10,327 bases of DNA from an uncultured Alphaproteobacteria bacterium (GTDB lineage: Bacteria; Pseudomonadota; Alphaproteobacteria; Micavibrionales; Micavibrionaceae): NCBI GenBank assembly GCA_946481105.1, contig CAMLMM010000071.1:1-10327 (forward strand). Direction: 5' to 3'. Shown here one piece after another: positions 7,768-10,327 of the stretch (its first letter is position 1; every line of letters starts with the position of its first letter). The position numbers and the translations under genes are program-made. Below the pieces are notes generated by a model. That model did no database searches and was not told where the DNA came from. It saw nothing but the letters and a program-made list of their open reading frames with translations.

Positions 7768-8674
7768 GATATACTCTCTTTCCGTAGATTGGATTGCAGG
7801 GGGCCAATGCACGTCCTTCATGCAGGTCCAACGCCCATTGAAAATCACAAAAACCAAGTAAATGCCGCATTTTTACAGTGCTGGAAAAACGGGGATTAAT
7901 TTCAAATATGCGTGGGCCATCCGGCATAAGCCGCAATTGTATATTAATAGCGGAACGCGGGGGAATATGCGCAGCTATTTGTTTGATAATACGCTCAATC
8001 GCATCATTCTGCACGCCTTCCATCTTGCCGGTGATATCACCTTTCACTTCACGGTGCATGATAAAGGATCTATAACCATCATCAGTTGTCAGGAGCGCAC
8101 AGGTATACTCCTGCCCTTCGACATCAAGCAATTCCTGCGCCACATTATCTGCATCGCGCTCTTCCTGCAGAAGCGCCAGTTTCATGACTGTACGGACTGT
8201 CTCAAGCCCCCTGCTTCCGGCGCCAAAACGTGGTTTAACAAACAATGGCAGGTCTTTTTCTTTGGCTTCGTGCAAAAGCAATGTAGTGGGAACGGCAATT
8301 CCCAGATTCTGCAGCCATTGATTGCATCCATATTTATCCATCATGGAAATAATCAAATCCGCACTATTCATCAGCAGGTTAAGTCCAATGGTCATGCTTG
8401 GATTCTGCGCCAGAAAACGTAATTCAGGTTCACTACTCGGTATGATAAGGGCATTAGCATGCTTATCCTGCAACGCCTTTAATGCCTGCGTATAATCTGC
8501 GCTTTTGGCCTTAGGGATAATGACGACTTCATCAAAAACATTCGCAGCTGGCCAGATTGCCGTAACATCCGTCCCTATCAGACGGGCTTCCGGTCGCAAA
8601 TCGCGAAGTATCTCGGCCATTGACATGGCGATATCCCCGTTAGCCCCGGTGATGACGTATGTTTCTAGTCCCAT
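7739..8674 (-). CDS. ATP-grasp carboxylate-amine ligase-like protein
   Basis: A 311-residue ATP-grasp enzyme. A pre-ATP-grasp Rossmann-like domain (YVITGANGDIAMSMAEIL, 6-23) is followed by the ATP-grasp region, with the ATP-binding lysine in LFVKPRFGAGSRG (144-156), the QELLDVEGQEYT strand (180-191) and the metal-binding FEINPRFSST (257-266; E258 and N260). The shape is that of a carbamoyl-phosphate-synthase-like large-subunit fragment. Such stand-alone enzymes activate a carboxylate as acyl-phosphate and join it to an amine or other nucleophile. Its place directly before an aminotransferase suggests it may ligate a carboxylate to, or acylate, the amine made there, which is inference. The start at 8674 has a GAGG Shine-Dalgarno five bases upstream and overlaps the phosphoesterase stop by 10 bases. 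The acceptor and donor are unknown. Confidence 0.85.
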   Translation of the reverse strand: MGLETYVITGANGDIAMSMAEILRDLRPEARLIGTDVTAIWPAANVFDEVVIIPKAKSADYTQALKALQDKHANALIIPSSEPELRFLAQNPSMTIGLNLLMNSADLIISMMDKYGCNQWLQNLGIAVPTTLLLHEAKEKDLPLFVKPRFGAGSRGLETVRTVMKLALLQEERDADNVAQELLDVEGQEYTCALLTTDDGYRSFIMHREVKGDITGKMEGVQNDAIERIIKQIAAHIPPRSAINIQLRLMPDGPRIFEINPRFSSTVKMRHLLGFCDFQWALDLHEGRALAPCNPIYGKRVYRAYREIIEE

Positions 8675-9372
8675 TTTGACCTCGTCAGTACCGTACGCAA
8701 ATATTCCTGTTCAGGTGAGAACTTAAGGCAGTCATTTATAACAGGTGCCATATCATATGTCTCACGATGCATCGTGACCGTATTCTCCGCCGTATCCCAC
8801 AAAGCCCACGCGGCTCCGGGGTTACGGTCCCGCGGCTGCCCGACCGATCCGGGGTTCACAACATGCCGGCCATTTTCTTCCCAATGCACGGGGTAATGCG
8901 TATGACCAAAGATAAGCAGTGATTTATTCTCGCCGAATAATCGCTGCACTTTGTCTTCATCCGTATCCGGATATAAATACTCATCCGCATCCCACGGGGC
9001 ACCATGGCAGATCAGCACGTTATGGCCATCGATAGTGAGCTCAAGTTTTTCGGGGAGCGTCTGAAGCCATTTTATTTGCTCATCTGTGAGCGTATCCCTG
9101 CTACGGGAAAATGACTGACCATATCTCTTTTCCAATGATGAACGTTGCTCCGGATATTCTACCCAGTCTCGATACATATCTTCGTGGTTGCCACGTATAG
9201 CATGGACATTTAGATCTTTTATAGATTCCATTATTTCCGACAGACGAAAATAATACCCCATAAAATCACCGGCAATCAGGTAAAGCTCGACATTTTTCCG
9301 GCGCGCTGCAGTTAACGCGGCCTGAAATGCCGCGTTATTGCCATGTATGTCCGAAAAAATGGCACACTTCAT
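8665..9372 (-). CDS. YfcE/MJ0936-type metallophosphoesterase
   Basis: A 235-residue calcineurin-like phosphoesterase with every usual metal-ligand motif in order: SDIHGN (7-12), AGD (34-36), GNHE (61-64), CHG (122-124), GHTH (156-159), and the downstream NPGSVGQPRD (173-182). These residues hold a dinuclear metal centre that hydrolyses phosphomonoesters or phosphodiesters. The YfcE-like group is cytoplasmic and broad in specificity, so the natural substrate cannot be read from sequence. In this operon it could remove phosphate from a sugar-phosphate intermediate. It starts 7 bases after the upstream methyltransferase stop with only a weak AGG upstream, and its stop overlaps the ATP-grasp start by 10 bases, so coupled translation is likely. 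No truncation or missing ligand was seen. Confidence 0.9.
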   Translation of the reverse strand: MKCAIFSDIHGNNAAFQAALTAARRKNVELYLIAGDFMGYYFRLSEIMESIKDLNVHAIRGNHEDMYRDWVEYPEQRSSLEKRYGQSFSRSRDTLTDEQIKWLQTLPEKLELTIDGHNVLICHGAPWDADEYLYPDTDEDKVQRLFGENKSLLIFGHTHYPVHWEENGRHVVNPGSVGQPRDRNPGAAWALWDTAENTVTMHRETYDMAPVINDCLKFSPEQEYLRTVLTRSKWD

Positions 9373-9379
9373 GAAAAAC

Positions 9380-10273
9380 CTATCTCATCCGCGCGATGAC
9401 ACAAATATTACGGCCGACACCTACCCCTGACATGGCCTGGCAGAATTTATGGTAGTTCGCCATGCCTTTCTCTGCCATCAGCAAATCCAGCATAATGCGC
9501 GCCCGGTGCGATGCCTTGCCTTTTGATTTATCCATGACATAGTTGGCATGTTCATTAAGCAGAAAAAAATCAATCGGGAAATCACCATAGGCATCCACGA
9601 CATCAAATCCCATCGCCGTAACGAATTTAGGCAGATTATCTGTATTGAAATAATGCAGATGCTCTACCGGCCCAAACCAGAATTCACGGTTGATAAAGCC
9701 TTTTTCAATCGCCAGTTTCTGCAGATCACTGAAATCATTCGGCACATTAACAAGAATAAGGCCTCCAGGATTGATAATGCGCTTCAGGTTTTTTAACAGC
9801 CCTTCCGGATCGATGACATGCTCCAGAACATTCTGAATTACGCAGAAATCAAACTTGGTTCCTTCTGCAATCAGGCGATCAAGATGCGTATAGGCATTCT
9901 CATCTGTGACAAAAGGTTTCAGCTGCGGATTCATCCGCATGATACCAGCATCCGTGAAATCCACCCCGGCAATCTGCATACCCGCATCCTGTCCAGCCTG
10001 AAGGATAAACCCTTCGCCGCAGCCGACCTCGAATAATTTCTTGCCCTTTACATCGCCGCTGCAGGCTTGCTGAAGCGCATGAATCGCCAGTGACGCCCGC
10101 AATTTTTTTTGCGCGATCTCGGCATCATCATACCCTGTTTGATATGTAGCGGTTTGCGGCGCATCGTAATATTTCGACGAATAATGTTCAGTCAATTCCG
10201 CCTCCGTCGGCAGCGGACTGGCTGAAATAAAGCCGTATGTGGACTTAACCTGATTATATTTTTTATTTTCCAT
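9380..10273 (-). CDS. Class I SAM-dependent methyltransferase (Methyltransf_23/UbiG-like)
   Basis: A 297-residue methyltransferase. The SAM motif I is LFEVGCGEGF (80-89), with the acidic end of beta-2 in GVDFTDAG (103-110), NVLEHV at 148-153 and the post-III strand INPGGLILVNVPND (167-180). The short N-terminal region (STYGFISASPLP, 11-22, and ELTEHYSSKYYD, 26-37) is the type often found in methyltransferases of surface-glycan loci. The C-terminal half (about 190-297, including EHLHYFN at 204-210) probably shapes the acceptor site. O- or N-methylation of a sugar or its substituent is inferred from context. The start at 10273 is supported by a GAGGAAG site six bases upstream, and the coding start overlaps the stop of the preceding partial gene by 11 bases. 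It is distinct from the plus-strand methyltransferase in sequence and orientation. Confidence 0.87.
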   Translation of the reverse strand: MENKKYNQVKSTYGFISASPLPTEAELTEHYSSKYYDAPQTATYQTGYDDAEIAQKKLRASLAIHALQQACSGDVKGKKLFEVGCGEGFILQAGQDAGMQIAGVDFTDAGIMRMNPQLKPFVTDENAYTHLDRLIAEGTKFDFCVIQNVLEHVIDPEGLLKNLKRIINPGGLILVNVPNDFSDLQKLAIEKGFINREFWFGPVEHLHYFNTDNLPKFVTAMGFDVVDAYGDFPIDFFLLNEHANYVMDKSKGKASHRARIMLDLLMAEKGMANYHKFCQAMSGVGVGRNICVIARMR

Positions 10274-10327
10274 GTAATGCTTCCTCAGCCTTCAAAACAT
10301 CTTTCCAGTCGAAATTCTCTTTATCAT
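10263..10327 (-). CDS. C-terminus of an unidentified upstream gene, partial
   Basis: In the frame beginning at 10325 the minus strand reads DKENFDWKDVLKAEEALHGK and then TAA at 10265-10263, so it is consistent with the last 20 codons of a gene that begins beyond the window. Its stop falls inside the first codons of the methyltransferase gene (11-base overlap), and the Shine-Dalgarno of that gene lies within its AEEA codons. This is the same overlap style as the rest of the operon and is the main reason for calling it coding. Twenty residues are too few to name a family; the tail is polar and soluble in character. Confidence 0.55.
   Translation of the reverse strand, partial: DKENFDWKDVLKAEEALHGK
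10280..10286 (-). promoter_or_regulatory. Ribosome binding site of the Methyltransf_23-like gene
   Basis: GAGGAAG on the minus strand ends six bases before the ATG at 10273 and supports that start. It lies inside the 3' end of the preceding partial gene, so translation of the two is probably coupled. Confidence 0.6.

Noticed and set aside
7768..7857. Longer N-terminus of the aminotransferase (open to 7857, ATG at 7821)
   Set aside because: It lies entirely inside the ATP-grasp gene, has no convincing ribosome site and shows no aminotransferase-like sequence.
7862..8422. 186-codon open frame on the plus strand
   Set aside because: It is antisense to the well-supported ATP-grasp gene, and its translation shows no recognisable motif. 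The other plus- and minus-strand frames opposite real genes were rejected on the same grounds.
10294..10327. ATG at the window edge on the minus strand as a small gene
   Set aside because: It encodes only 11 codons before a stop. The neighbouring frame, which stays open and ends in an operon-style overlap, is the better reading.

Overview
The window is a bacterial surface-polysaccharide (O-antigen, capsule or exopolysaccharide) biosynthesis region, fully packed with genes. By eye the base composition is mid-range. Gene style and the Shine-Dalgarno sequences fit a Gram-negative, probably proteobacterial host, but nothing here fixes the genus. No tRNA, rRNA, CRISPR array, insertion sequence or phage gene was seen.

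Layout. (1) Bases 1-1613, plus strand: the 3' end of a UDP-glucuronate 4-epimerase-type gene, coupled through a TAATG junction to a GT4-family glycosyltransferase. (2) Bases 1610-3493, minus strand: an AsnB-type glutamine-dependent amidotransferase, convergent with the glycosyltransferase and overlapping it by 4 bases. (3) Bases 3581-4216, plus strand: a SAM methyltransferase divergent from asnB. The 87-base gap between them is the only real intergenic region and carries a plausible promoter. (4) Bases 4187-10327, minus strand: a tight operon. Reading from its upstream end it holds the tail of an unidentified gene, a class I methyltransferase, a YfcE-like metallophosphoesterase, an ATP-grasp ligase, a class III (glutamate-1-semialdehyde aminomutase-like) aminotransferase, a PIG-L/LmbE deacetylase, and a protein with the PFTS motif of a polysaccharide biosynthesis family. 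Every junction is a short overlap or a gap of 12 bases or less. The operon's last gene overlaps the plus-strand methyltransferase tail to tail by 30 bases.

How they may work together (inference). The epimerase would supply UDP-galacturonic acid, which the AsnB homologue could amidate. The GT4 enzyme and possibly the PFTS protein would transfer sugars. The aminotransferase, PIG-L deacetylase, ATP-grasp ligase, phosphoesterase and methyltransferase look like a dedicated pathway that makes or decorates an amino-bearing, amide-linked and methylated substituent. I know of no characterised pathway with exactly this set, and the operon is the most interesting part of the window.
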